DNA of 64,000 bases, from the NCBI GenBank assembly GCA_963779325.1, contig CAVZXS010000011.1, positions 310,001-374,000 of the forward strand. Reading direction: 5' to 3'. Below are positions 53,222 through 61,072 of the stretch, in pieces. This stretch comes from CAVZXS01 sp963779325 (lineage in GTDB: Bacteria > Bacteroidota > Bacteroidia > Chitinophagales > Chitinophagaceae). Under the pieces are notes generated by a model. It did not search any database, was not told where the DNA came from, and saw only the letters and a program-made list of their open reading frames with translations. Position numbers and translations under genes: made by a program. Positions within the stretch are counted from its first letter, which is position 1. Each line of letters starts with the position of its first letter.

Positions 53222-53815
53222 ATGAAAAAAGAAACTGCAATACCGAATGAGTCTTCCAAAAGCCCTCCGCCGCAGCGGAGGGTTGGGGAGGTTTTAGGTG
53301 GGGAGGCCGCCTTTCCCGGCGAAGTACATGATACACCCGGTGGAGGAATACTGCTTACCAAATTAGATGATGTAATTAATTGGGCAAGAAGTAATTCATT
53401 GTGGCCCCTTGTATTTGGTACCAGTTGCTGCGCTATTGAAATGATGAGTACAGCCGCCGCAAAATACGATTGGAGCCGGTTTGGTTTTGAAGTAGCCCGT
53501 GCCACACCGCGACAAGCTGATGTAATAATAATTGCCGGCACCATTGTAAATAAAATGGCACCGGTATTAAAAAGATTATACGATCAAATGGCCGATCCGA
53601 AATATGTAATTGCGATGGGCGCCTGTGCTACAAGCGGCGGTCCGTTTTTTTATAATACCTACTCCGTAGTAAAAGGAGCCGATCATATAATACCGGTAGA
53701 TGTGTATGTAGCCGGTTGCCCGCCGCGACCCGAAGCACTGTTGCATGCCATGATAACATTACAAAAACAAATAAGAGAGGGAAAAACAAAAGAGCAGTTA
53801 CCATCGTCAAAATAA
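53222..53815 (+). CDS. nuoB: NADH-quinone oxidoreductase subunit B, repeat-derived N-terminus
   Basis: A 197-residue subunit holding the N2 iron-sulfur cluster next to the quinone site. Ligands are C69, C70 (GTSCCAIE), C135 (GACATSGG) and C166 (AGCPPRPE). Residues 14-28 (SPPPQRRVGEVLGGE) are coded by a GC-rich palindrome (53261-53308) of the same type as the intergenic repeats and are not expected in NuoB. The core from about residue 43 matches the family. The first 42 residues are therefore a species-specific extension; a later start is possible but no ATG follows before the core. Confidence 0.94.
   Translation: MKKETAIPNESSKSPPPQRRVGEVLGGEAAFPGEVHDTPGGGILLTKLDDVINWARSNSLWPLVFGTSCCAIEMMSTAAAKYDWSRFGFEVARATPRQADVIIIAGTIVNKMAPVLKRLYDQMADPKYVIAMGACATSGGPFFYNTYSVVKGADHIIPVDVYVAGCPPRPEALLHAMITLQKQIREGKTKEQLPSSK
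53261..53308. repeat. palindromic repeat inserted in frame in nuoB
   Basis: CCCTCCGC-CGCA-GCGGAGGG palindrome plus the TTGGGGAGG tail typical of the intergenic copies; length and phase leave the nuoB frame open. Confidence 0.85.
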
Positions 53816-53871
53816 AAAATGTAAAGAAAAAATAAACCTGTTTTCTTTTTAGCAACGCAGCTTACAAAATT

Positions 53872-54351
53872 ATGACAAGAGAAGAACTGCAAATAAAAAT
53901 TACTGAGCTGTTACCCGCCGCTTCATTTGAAGAAGGCGGTGACCCGATAGCTATCGGGTGGTTGAATATAAATATTGAATCCGCTGAATGGCCCGGTTTT
54001 GCAAAAAAATTAAGGAATACACCGGGCTTAGATTTTGATTATTTGTTTTGCTTGACTTGCATAGATTTGCCGGCGAAGTCGAATTTGCAAATGGTGTACC
54101 ATTTAGAAAGTACGAAACACCGGCATATAATAGTTGTAAAATCACTATTAAGCAGAGCGAACCCCGAAATAGAAACCGTATCTGATATTTGGCGAACGGC
54201 GGAGTTTCATGAACGTGAAGTGTATGAATTGTTTGGTGTAAACTTCTTACATCATCCTGATTTGCGATTATTGATTTTACCCGACGGATGGGAAGGAAAA
54301 AATCCGTTGCGAAAAGATTTTGAAGATGAAGTGAATATGATAAAGCTGTAA
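53872..54351 (+). CDS. nuoC: NADH-quinone oxidoreductase subunit C
   Basis: A 159-residue peripheral subunit (30-kDa type). The family signature is intact: WRTAEFHEREVYELFGVNFL followed by HHPDLRLLILPDGWEGKNPL and RKDF. It packs against NuoD in the quinone-binding connecting arm. Not fused to nuoD, unlike in some bacteria. A palindromic repeat starts at the stop codon. Confidence 0.94.
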   Translation: MTREELQIKITELLPAASFEEGGDPIAIGWLNINIESAEWPGFAKKLRNTPGLDFDYLFCLTCIDLPAKSNLQMVYHLESTKHRHIIVVKSLLSRANPEIETVSDIWRTAEFHEREVYELFGVNFLHHPDLRLLILPDGWEGKNPLRKDFEDEVNMIKL

Positions 54352-54405
54352 AAAGCCCACCCAAACCCTCCCTGAGGGAGGGCTTTGCAGCGCACAAAGC
54401 TGAGA
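54352..54405. repeat. palindromic intergenic repeat (nuoC-nuoD)
   Basis: AAAGCCC then CCCTCCC-TGA-GGGAGGG (54366-54382) and GGGCTTT, followed by GCAGCGCACAAAGC, a tail shared with other copies. The rest of the spacer to 54603 (near 54468-54545) partly matches the segment at 56010-56085 upstream of nuoH, another repeated piece. No gene seen in the spacer. Confidence 0.8.
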
Positions 54406-54603
54406 GCAGGAAGTTTTAGATTAACAAGAAAAATTATGTAGATGCTGGTTAGAATTTTCGAAAATGCTGAATAGAGTTGATGCAGATGAAGTGTGTGACA
54501 CAAGGGACGATGATAGTAGTAAGAAAGCTAAGTACAAAAAAATAAAATATACTTTGAAAGGATATCGAAGATAAAATGAGTTTTCGATATTTAATTTTAA
54601 AAA

Positions 54604-55761
54604 ATGTACCGACAAACTGAAATATTGAAAGACTATCCGCAAGTCTCCCCCTTGGGGGGAGATTTAGAGGGGGCCGGTGATTTAATAATTAATGTCGGAC
54701 CGCAACACCCGTCTACACATGGTGTATTGCATTTGGTAATTACATTGAACGGTGAAACCATAAAAAAAGTAGAGCCGCATTTGGGCTATATTCATCGCAG
54801 CATAGAAAAAATGTGCGAGAGCCTTACCTATCGGCAATTTATTTATGTAACCAGCCGGATGGATTATTTATCATCGCATATTAATAATCATGGTTGTGCT
54901 ATGTGCGTGGAAAAAGCGATGCAGATTGAAGTGCCGCCGAGAGCACAGGTGATAAGAGTGTTGATGGATGAATTGACGAGATTGGCATCACACCAACTAT
55001 GGTGGGGCGCATTAGGAATGGACATAGGCGCACTCACTCCTTTCTTTCATGCTTTTCGCGAAAGAGAAATGATTAATGATATAATGGAAGAAACCTGCGG
55101 CGCCCGGCTAACGATGAATTATATGGTGCCCGGCGGTGTAATGGCAGATATACATCCCAACTTTCAGCAAAAGGTAAAAGATTTTATTACACATTTTAAA
55201 ATAAAGATTGAAGAATACGATGAGTTGCTTACAGGTAATATTATTTTTCAGAACAGGATGAAAGGCGTGGGATATATTTCGAAAGAAGATGCCGTAAGTT
55301 ACGGATGCAGCGGCCCCACTGCAAGAGGCAGCGGTGTAAGTTGTGACATAAGAAAATTATATCCGTACGAAGTATACGCTAATTTACAGTTTGATGAAAT
55401 CTTGGAAACCGGCGGCGATTGTTTTGCCAGGTATATGGTACGCATGAAAGAAATGAGACAAAGCCTTTCTATTATTGAACAGATGATTGATAATATTCCG
55501 GAAGGTGATTTTTTAGCAAAAACAAAAGCTGTATTAAAACTACCGAAAGGAGAATTTTACAGCCGCGTAGAAACTGCCCGGGGCGATTTTGGTGTGTACA
55601 TTGTAAGTGAAGGCGGTACTACACCGTATCGGATTAAATTCAGGAGTCCGGGCTTCAGTAATTTAAGTGCGTTGGATCATATGGTACGCGGACAAAAAAT
55701 TGGCGACCTGATTGCTGTAATGGGAACATTGGATTTGGTGATACCGGATATAGACAGGTAA
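54604..55761 (+). CDS. nuoD: NADH-quinone oxidoreductase subunit D, repeat-derived N-terminal insert
   Basis: A 385-residue subunit (49-kDa type) lining the quinone site. Conserved parts are NVGPQHPSTHGVLHL with the quinone-contacting histidine, HLGYIHRSIEKMCE, HQLWWGALGMDIGALTPFFH, and the C-terminus LSALDHMVRGQKIGDLIAVM followed by GTLDLVIPDIDR. Residues 14-25 (VSPLGGDLEGAG) come from a palindromic repeat at 54644-54676. The next gene in 14-subunit operons, nuoE, is absent. Confidence 0.95.
   Translation: MYRQTEILKDYPQVSPLGGDLEGAGDLIINVGPQHPSTHGVLHLVITLNGETIKKVEPHLGYIHRSIEKMCESLTYRQFIYVTSRMDYLSSHINNHGCAMCVEKAMQIEVPPRAQVIRVLMDELTRLASHQLWWGALGMDIGALTPFFHAFREREMINDIMEETCGARLTMNYMVPGGVMADIHPNFQQKVKDFITHFKIKIEEYDELLTGNIIFQNRMKGVGYISKEDAVSYGCSGPTARGSGVSCDIRKLYPYEVYANLQFDEILETGGDCFARYMVRMKEMRQSLSIIEQMIDNIPEGDFLAKTKAVLKLPKGEFYSRVETARGDFGVYIVSEGGTTPYRIKFRSPGFSNLSALDHMVRGQKIGDLIAVMGTLDLVIPDIDR
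54644..54676. repeat. palindromic repeat inserted in frame in nuoD
   Basis: TCTCCCCC and GGGGGAGA arms with the ATTTAGAGGGGG tail, the same family as the intergenic copies, read in frame just before the conserved NuoD core. Confidence 0.85.
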
Positions 55762-56110
55762 AACCGGCCCAACCCCAAAGGGAGGGCTTTGCTACGCTCA
55801 GGCCAACTTATTTGAAGAGAGTTTTTATAGTTGATAACAATGGCTCGCATAATTGCCCCGGAGGGGCAATATGTAAATAGCCCCTGATGCAATCGGGGGA
55901 TAAGAAGAATATTTACAGACGAAGCCCTGTAGGGGCGTAATGTTGAAACATTGCAGAAGATTAGAATTACAGAATTACCCGCGACTAAGGTCGTGAGGCT
56001 GCGATTAATGATCAATAGTGTTAATGCAGTACAAGTGTGCGACGCAACGAAGATGCCATGAAAAACATCAGCAGGTAAACAAAAATAAAAAATATAAATT
56101 AAAAACCGTT
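55762..56110. repeat. composite repeat block between nuoD and nuoH
   Basis: A 349-base stretch without a gene, built from several repeats: a CCC...GGG palindrome with tail ending ACTTATTTGAAGAGAG (to about 55822), paired arms TTGCCCC and GGGGCAA (about 55852-55869), AGCCCC with TCGGGGG, GCCCTGTAGGGGC (about 55924-55936), and a segment at 56010-56085 similar to 54468-54545. It occupies the position of nuoE, nuoF and nuoG in 14-gene operons. Confidence 0.8.
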
Positions 56111-57187
56111 TTGCCAAGTTTAGAAAATATAACACAATCTGTTCATCTGTGGTTGAATGAGACTTTCAATCCAACTCTTGCATTATTATTTGAATTTATT
56201 ATCGTTGGTACGATGGCTATTGGTTTATTTTCTGTTTTGGGTTTGGTATTAATTATGATGGAAAGAAAAGTATCCGCTTATATGCAGGTACGATTGGGCC
56301 CCAACCGTGTGGGCCCGAAAGGAATGTTTCAAACCGTAGCAGACACACTGAAACTGATAGTAAAAGAAGGTATGACACCTGACGGCGCTGATAAATTTTT
56401 ATTTAACCTGGCGCCGTTTGTTGTAATGATTATCGCTATGGTAATACTGGCTCCGATTGCTTTTGCCAAAGGTTTTCAAATATGGGATATTAATATCGGG
56501 GTGCTTTTTATTACCGCGGTTTCTTCCATTTCCGTTATCGGTATTTTAATGGCCGGCTGGGCCAGCAATAATAAATATTCATTACTGGGCGCCATGCGCA
56601 GCGGTGCGCAAATAATAAGTTATGAATTATCCGCGGGGCTTTCCGTACTCTGCATTGTGGTACTCAGCGAGAGTTTAAAAATAAGTGATATTATCAATTC
56701 ACAACAAAATGGTTGGTGGATTTTCAAAGGTCATATACCGGTGTGGATCGCATTCGTTACTTTTATTATTGCCGTAACCGCCGAAACAAACAGGGCTCCG
56801 TTTGATTTGGCCGAAGCCGAATCAGAACTAACGGCCGGCTTTCACACAGAATATTCGGGAATGAAATTCGCTTTGTTCTTTTTAGCCGAATATGTAAATA
56901 TTTTTATTGTATGCGCCTTAGGCGCTACATTATTTTTGGGAGGCTGGATGCCGTTACACATTGGTAGTTGGCAGGATTTTAATCATGTAATGGATTATAT
57001 CCCGTCATCTGTTTGGTTTTTGGGAAAAACTTTTTTTCTCATATTCGTTATTATGTGGTTTCGCTGGACGTTTCCGCGTTTACGTATTGACCAACTATTA
57101 AATTTGGAATGGAAGTATTTGTTACCGATAAGTATGGTTAATTTACTGCTGGTAACATTGATGGCGATAATGGGGTGGCATTTTTAA
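56111..57187 (+). CDS. nuoH: NADH-quinone oxidoreductase subunit H
   Basis: A roughly 358-residue membrane subunit (ND1 type) forming the quinone entry. Conserved segments are MERKVSAYMQVRLGPNRVGP, GMFQTVADTLKLIVKEGMTP, AETNRAPFDLAEAESELTAG and FHTEYSGMKFALFFLAEY. The frame is open back to 56018, but that part lies in repeat sequence, so I place the start at the TTG at 56111; the true start is uncertain because no ATG occurs near the expected N-terminus. Confidence 0.9.
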   Translation: MPSLENITQSVHLWLNETFNPTLALLFEFIIVGTMAIGLFSVLGLVLIMMERKVSAYMQVRLGPNRVGPKGMFQTVADTLKLIVKEGMTPDGADKFLFNLAPFVVMIIAMVILAPIAFAKGFQIWDINIGVLFITAVSSISVIGILMAGWASNNKYSLLGAMRSGAQIISYELSAGLSVLCIVVLSESLKISDIINSQQNGWWIFKGHIPVWIAFVTFIIAVTAETNRAPFDLAEAESELTAGFHTEYSGMKFALFFLAEYVNIFIVCALGATLFLGGWMPLHIGSWQDFNHVMDYIPSSVWFLGKTFFLIFVIMWFRWTFPRLRIDQLLNLEWKYLLPISMVNLLLVTLMAIMGWHF

Positions 57188-57245
57188 GTGACGAGCCCCC
57201 TCCGCCCCCAAAGGGAAAGCCCCCATCCCCTAAAGGGGGATTTGG
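57188..57245. repeat. double palindromic repeat (nuoH-nuoI)
   Basis: Starts at the nuoH stop. Two C-run/G-run palindromes in a row, the second being CCCCTAAAGGGG followed by GGATTTGG. Confidence 0.8.
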
Positions 57246-57277
57246 AAGAGACAAAAAAGGTAAAGAGATTTATATAA

Positions 57278-57784
57278 ATGAATAATAATAACAATAAAAG
57301 TTTCTTGTCGGGGCCGCGAGGTTACATCGCTGATATTTTCAACGGTGTAAAGTCGTTGCTGAAAGGCATGCGCCGTACCGGCTATTATTTTACACATCAT
57401 AAAGAAATAATTACTCAACAATACCCGGACAATAAAGATACATTAGTATTGCCAGAACGTTTTCGCGGAGAGGTAGTAATGCTGCATGATGAAAACAATG
57501 AACACGCCTGCACCGGTTGTACGGCTTGTGAGTTGGCTTGTCCTAATGCTACTATAAAAATTGTGACCAAATTTGATATAACACCTGAGGGTAAAAAGAA
57601 AAAAGCCATTGATACTTTTGTTTATCATTTGGAATTATGTACTATGTGTAATCTTTGTATAGAGGCTTGCCCGACAGACGCCATTAAAATGGCGCAGACA
57701 TTTGAACACAGTGTAACAGACCGGACAAAGCTGACAAAGGTTTTAAATAAACCGGGATCGAAGATCAGGGCCGGGATTGAGTAA
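57278..57784 (+). CDS. nuoI: NADH-quinone oxidoreductase subunit I
   Basis: A 168-residue subunit with two 4Fe-4S clusters. Ligands are C78, C81, C84 and C88 (CTGCTACELACP) and C121, C124, C127 and C131 (CTMCNLCIEACP). It carries electrons (N6a, N6b) from the input module to the NuoB cluster. In an enzyme without NuoEFG it is the likely entry point for electrons from ferredoxin or another donor. Confidence 0.95.
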   Translation: MNNNNNKSFLSGPRGYIADIFNGVKSLLKGMRRTGYYFTHHKEIITQQYPDNKDTLVLPERFRGEVVMLHDENNEHACTGCTACELACPNATIKIVTKFDITPEGKKKKAIDTFVYHLELCTMCNLCIEACPTDAIKMAQTFEHSVTDRTKLTKVLNKPGSKIRAGIE

Positions 57785-57923
57785 TCAATCAAAAATCACA
57801 AACAACAAATAACAAGTACCAAATAAACCAGAAACAATAAAATAAAAATGAGCATGGCTTTTAATTTTAAGATTTGGATTTCATTTGAAATTTGTTTCTT
57901 GTTATTTGAAATTTAACACCGGA

Positions 57924-58460
57924 ATGACTGCAGCACAAATTATATTTTACATTTTATCGGCCTTTATTTTAGGCACAGCCGTATTATCGGTAAGTACCCG
58001 AAAAATATTTCGGTCGGCTATATGGTTGCTGTTTTCCTTAATTGGTATTGCCGGCTTGTATTTTTGGTTGCAGGTAGAATTTATTGCGGCGGTACAAATA
58101 GTAGTATATGTAGGAGGCATAGTTGTTTTAATTATCTTTTCCATTTTTCTTACACAGCAATCGGGTAAGGAAATGGCAAAGGCTCCCTTGCGAAGAACAA
58201 TAGCCGCTGTATTGGCAGTTGTGTTTGGATTTGTATTGACTTATATGTTGATTCATGAATACAGTTTTACAGCTTCGAACAAACAATTTGATAACGAGGT
58301 AGCAAGAATAGGAACACAAATGTTGAGTACGGGAAAAGACGGGTTTGCCTTACCATTTGAAGTAGTTAGTATTTTATTATTGGCGGCCATGATCGGGTGC
58401 ATTGTTATTGCGACAAAGGCGGCTCCCTCCAAACCTCCGCCAAAGAGTGAGGAGACTTAG
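57924..58460 (+). CDS. nuoJ: NADH-quinone oxidoreductase subunit J, repeat-derived C-terminus
   Basis: A 178-residue membrane subunit (ND6 type) with five helices and the conserved VEFIAAVQIVVYVGGIVVLI region. I use the ATG at 57924 rather than the TTG at 57885 because the family begins with the first helix right there. The last dozen residues (APSKPPPKSEET) are coded by a C-rich repeat whose tail continues beyond the stop codon. Confidence 0.93.
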   Translation: MTAAQIIFYILSAFILGTAVLSVSTRKIFRSAIWLLFSLIGIAGLYFWLQVEFIAAVQIVVYVGGIVVLIIFSIFLTQQSGKEMAKAPLRRTIAAVLAVVFGFVLTYMLIHEYSFTASNKQFDNEVARIGTQMLSTGKDGFALPFEVVSILLLAAMIGCIVIATKAAPSKPPPKSEET

Positions 58461-58490
58461 CTAACGCACAAAATCAGTTTATTTGAAAAT
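58421..58490. repeat. repeat spanning the nuoJ stop codon
   Basis: CCCTCCAAACCTCCGCC, a degenerate GAGTGAGGAG arm, then ACGCACAAAATCAGTTTATTTGAAAA, the shared tail. The first half is coding, the second is not. Confidence 0.75.
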
Positions 58491-58540
58491 ATAATTTATA
58501 ATATGATTCGAAATCAAAAAAATATTAACCTGTTACAAAA

Positions 58541-58573
58541 AGCCTCCCCCTCAGGGGGAGGTTTGGAGGGGGC
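58541..58573. repeat. palindromic repeat abutting the nuoK start
   Basis: CCTCCCCCTCAGGGGGAGG plus TTTGGAGGGGGC. It ends 3 bases before the nuoK ATG at 58577, so it forms the whole ribosome-binding region. Confidence 0.85.
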
Positions 58574-58576
58574 TTC

Positions 58577-58885
58577 ATGATTCCAATCAGCCATATTTTA
58601 TTTGTAAGTACCGCACTGTTCTTCATCGGCATGTACGGTTTATTTACACGTCGCAATATGATCGCCATGCTGATGTCGATTGAGTTGATATTAAACAGTG
58701 TTAATATCAATTTCGTGGTGTTTAATAAATATTTATACCCTGATAAATTGGACGGCATTTTTTTTACAATATTTATTATTACCATAGCAGCGGCGGAAGC
58801 GGCCGTTGCGATAGCTATTATAATTAATTTATACCGTAGTCATCAATCCATTGATGTGGAAGATGCGGCGGAGATGAAGTATTGA
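58577..58885 (+). CDS. nuoK: NADH-quinone oxidoreductase subunit K
   Basis: A 102-residue membrane subunit (ND4L type) with three helices. The helix-2 glutamate is in MIAMLMSIELILNSVNINFV and the helix-3 one in TIAAAEAAVAIAIIINLYRS. It takes part in the proton channel. The ATG at 58577 is directly preceded by a GC-rich palindrome. Confidence 0.95.
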   Translation: MIPISHILFVSTALFFIGMYGLFTRRNMIAMLMSIELILNSVNINFVVFNKYLYPDKLDGIFFTIFIITIAAAEAAVAIAIIINLYRSHQSIDVEDAAEMKY

Positions 58886-58912
58886 CCCCTATCCCCTAAA
58901 GGGGGATTTGGG
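58886..58912. repeat. palindromic repeat (nuoK-nuoL)
   Basis: ATCCCCTAAAGGGGGATTTGGG right after the nuoK stop; short member of the same family. Confidence 0.75.
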
Positions 58913-58972
58913 AAAAACTATACTGAATTGATAACTAATAAAAATTTTAAATAACTGTCTATCTAAATTTTG

Positions 58973-60911
58973 ATGTCAAATAAATTGTTCATAGCGCTAA
59001 TTCCTTTACTGCCGCTGGCGGGCTTTTTGCTATTGGGCTTGTTTGGCAGAAAACATTTTAAAAAGAGTTCGGGAATTATTGGTACGATACTAATTTTTGT
59101 TTCGACGATTCTTGCTATTTATGTCGCTTACAATTATTTTTCTACTCAGTATATCGGTTTTTATCCAAGACCCGTCGCTTTGAATTATACCTGGCTGCAA
59201 TTTTCCGAAGGTTTATCAATTGATATGGGTATAATGCTTGATCCTTTATCAATGATGATGATTGTAGTGGTAACTTTTATATCACTGATGGTGCATATTT
59301 ACAGCCTGGCATATATGAAAGGTGAGGAACGTTTTTCCACATACTATGCTTATCTCGGGTTGTTTACTTTTTCTATGTTGGGTTTGGTAGTTTCTACCAA
59401 TATTTTTCAGATGTATATTTTTTGGGAGTTGGTTGGTGTATCTTCCTTTTTATTGATTGGTTACTATTATGATAAACCATCCGCCGTAGCGGCCTGCAAA
59501 AAAGCATTTATCGTAACAAGATTTGCAGACCTCGGATTTCTTATCGGTATATCTGATTTTATCTTTCTATTCCGGCACCTTAGATTTTAATACATTAATC
59601 GCCACATTAACTTCACCTGAATCATCGCAATTAAAAACAGCGGTATCATCTTCTTTTCTCGGCGTATCTGCATTAACATGGGGATTGGTGTTAGTATTCA
59701 TTGGAGGTGCCGGAAAAAGCGCTATGTTTCCCTTGCACATTTGGTTGCCCGATGCGATGGAGGGCCCGACACCTGTTTCTGCTTTAATACATGCGGCTAC
59801 CATGGTGGTTGCCGGTGTTTTTTTAGTAGCAAGATTATTTCCCGTCTTCGCCATCTCAGCACCCGAAGCATTGAGTGTGGTTGGTTATGTCGGGGCCATC
59901 TCCGCATTATTTGCAGCCGTCATCGCTTGTACGCAAACAGATATTAAAAGAGTACTCGCTTATTCCACCATGTCGCAAATAGGTTATATGATGTTTGCCT
60001 TGGGCGTTTCGAAATATGGCGGCGAAGAAGGACTTGGCTATACAGCCTCTATGTTTCATTTGTTTACACATGCCATGTTTAAAGCATTATTATTTCTCGG
60101 CGCCGGCGCTGTAATACATTTTATACACAGCAATGAAATGAAATATATGGGTGGCTTGCGAAAATATATGCCGGTAACGCATATTACTTTTTTAATTGCT
60201 TGCCTTGCCATTGCCGGCATACCGCCATTCGCGGGTTTTTTCAGTAAAGAAGAAATTTTATTGGCAGCGTATCAACACAACAGTGTTATTTATTATATCG
60301 CACTAATTACTTCAGGCATTACTGCTTTTTATATGTTTCGCTTGTACTTCTCCATTTTTTGGAGTAAAACGCAGAGTGCGGAACGCTTAAGGCATAATGC
60401 TCACGGAGAAGGTTCGTTTGCAATGAAACTTCCATTGATCATTCTTGCTGTTGGCGCGGCAGCAGCGGGGCTTATTCCCTTCGGGCATTTTGTTAGTTCG
60501 GACGGAACAAGATTAGAATCCAAATTTCACCTTAGTTTTTCCATTGCGCCTGTTGCGCTTGCATTAATCGGAATTTTTACAGCCATGTGGTTGTATAAAA
60601 AACAAAATGATAAACCTCATAAAATTGCTGCTTCATTAAGCGGTTTGTATAAAGCGGCTTATCATAAATTTTATATTGATGAAATTTATTTATTCATAAC
60701 CAAGAAAATAATTTTCAATTTAATTGGCCGACCTGCTGCCTGGATTGATAAAAATATAGTAGACGGTTTAATGAACGGTATTGCGGCGGGTACAGGGAAA
60801 ATTTCATCGGCGATAAAAGGAATTCAGTCGGGCAGAGTACAGAATTACGCCATCTATTTTTTTGGCGGCATCGTTACATTGCTGGTTGTGTTTTTGTATT
60901 TGTGGAAATAA
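58973..60911 (+). pseudogene. nuoL: NADH-quinone oxidoreductase subunit L, one frameshift
   Basis: The antiporter-like proton-pumping subunit (ND5 type). The first part, from the ATG at 58973, runs to FADLGFLIGI and then leaves the frame, stopping at about 59590. The second part continues LILSFYSGTLDFNTLIATLT to 60911. Removing one T at 59552 joins them into 645 residues with all expected segments, including WELVGVSSFLLIGYYYD, MFPLHIWLPDAMEGPTPVSA, LIHAATMVVAGVFL and FSKEEILLAAY. The residues on both sides are fully conserved, so the break is recent or a sequence error. Complex I could not assemble normally without it unless the frameshift is suppressed. Confidence 0.9.
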
Positions 60912-60913
60912 CG

Positions 60914-60976
60914 AGACCCCCGACGCTCCCAACCACCGCCCGAACGATGTTCAGTCGGGCGGGCCTGAAGGGGGTG
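60914..60976. repeat. palindromic repeat (nuoL-nuoM)
   Basis: ACCCCC...GAAGGGGGT outer arms with an inner GCCCGA/TCGGGC hairpin. It starts 3 bases after the nuoL stop. Confidence 0.75.
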
Positions 60977-61072
60977 TAACGAAGATTAAAACAGTTGAAG
61001 TTCTTTTTATTTATTAAACCAATAAAATAAACATCTCACTTATTCTCTTTAAAGAATAAGTGTACAAGAAAT

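Noticed and set aside
56018..56110. NuoH N-terminal extension of 31 residues
   Set aside because: Coded by a repeat segment similar to 54468-54545 and not part of the NuoH family; a start at or near 56111 is more likely.
55677..56135. Minus-strand reading frame in the nuoD-nuoH gap as a gene or nuoE remnant
   Set aside because: Its sequence is repeat-derived, partly antisense to nuoD, and shows no NuoE, NuoF or NuoG motif.
19577..59560. The 8-nt-loop tRNAs as suppressors of the frameshifts found in this window
   Set aside because: The quadruplet codons read by GGAC or UGGA anticodons (GUCC, UCCA) do not occur at the shift sites, which involve TCTG, GGAA, GGAT, CCCT and CAGC.
59540..59560. 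Programmed ribosomal frameshift in nuoL
   Set aside because: No slippery sequence or downstream structure was evident, and other genes in the window show the same type of defect.
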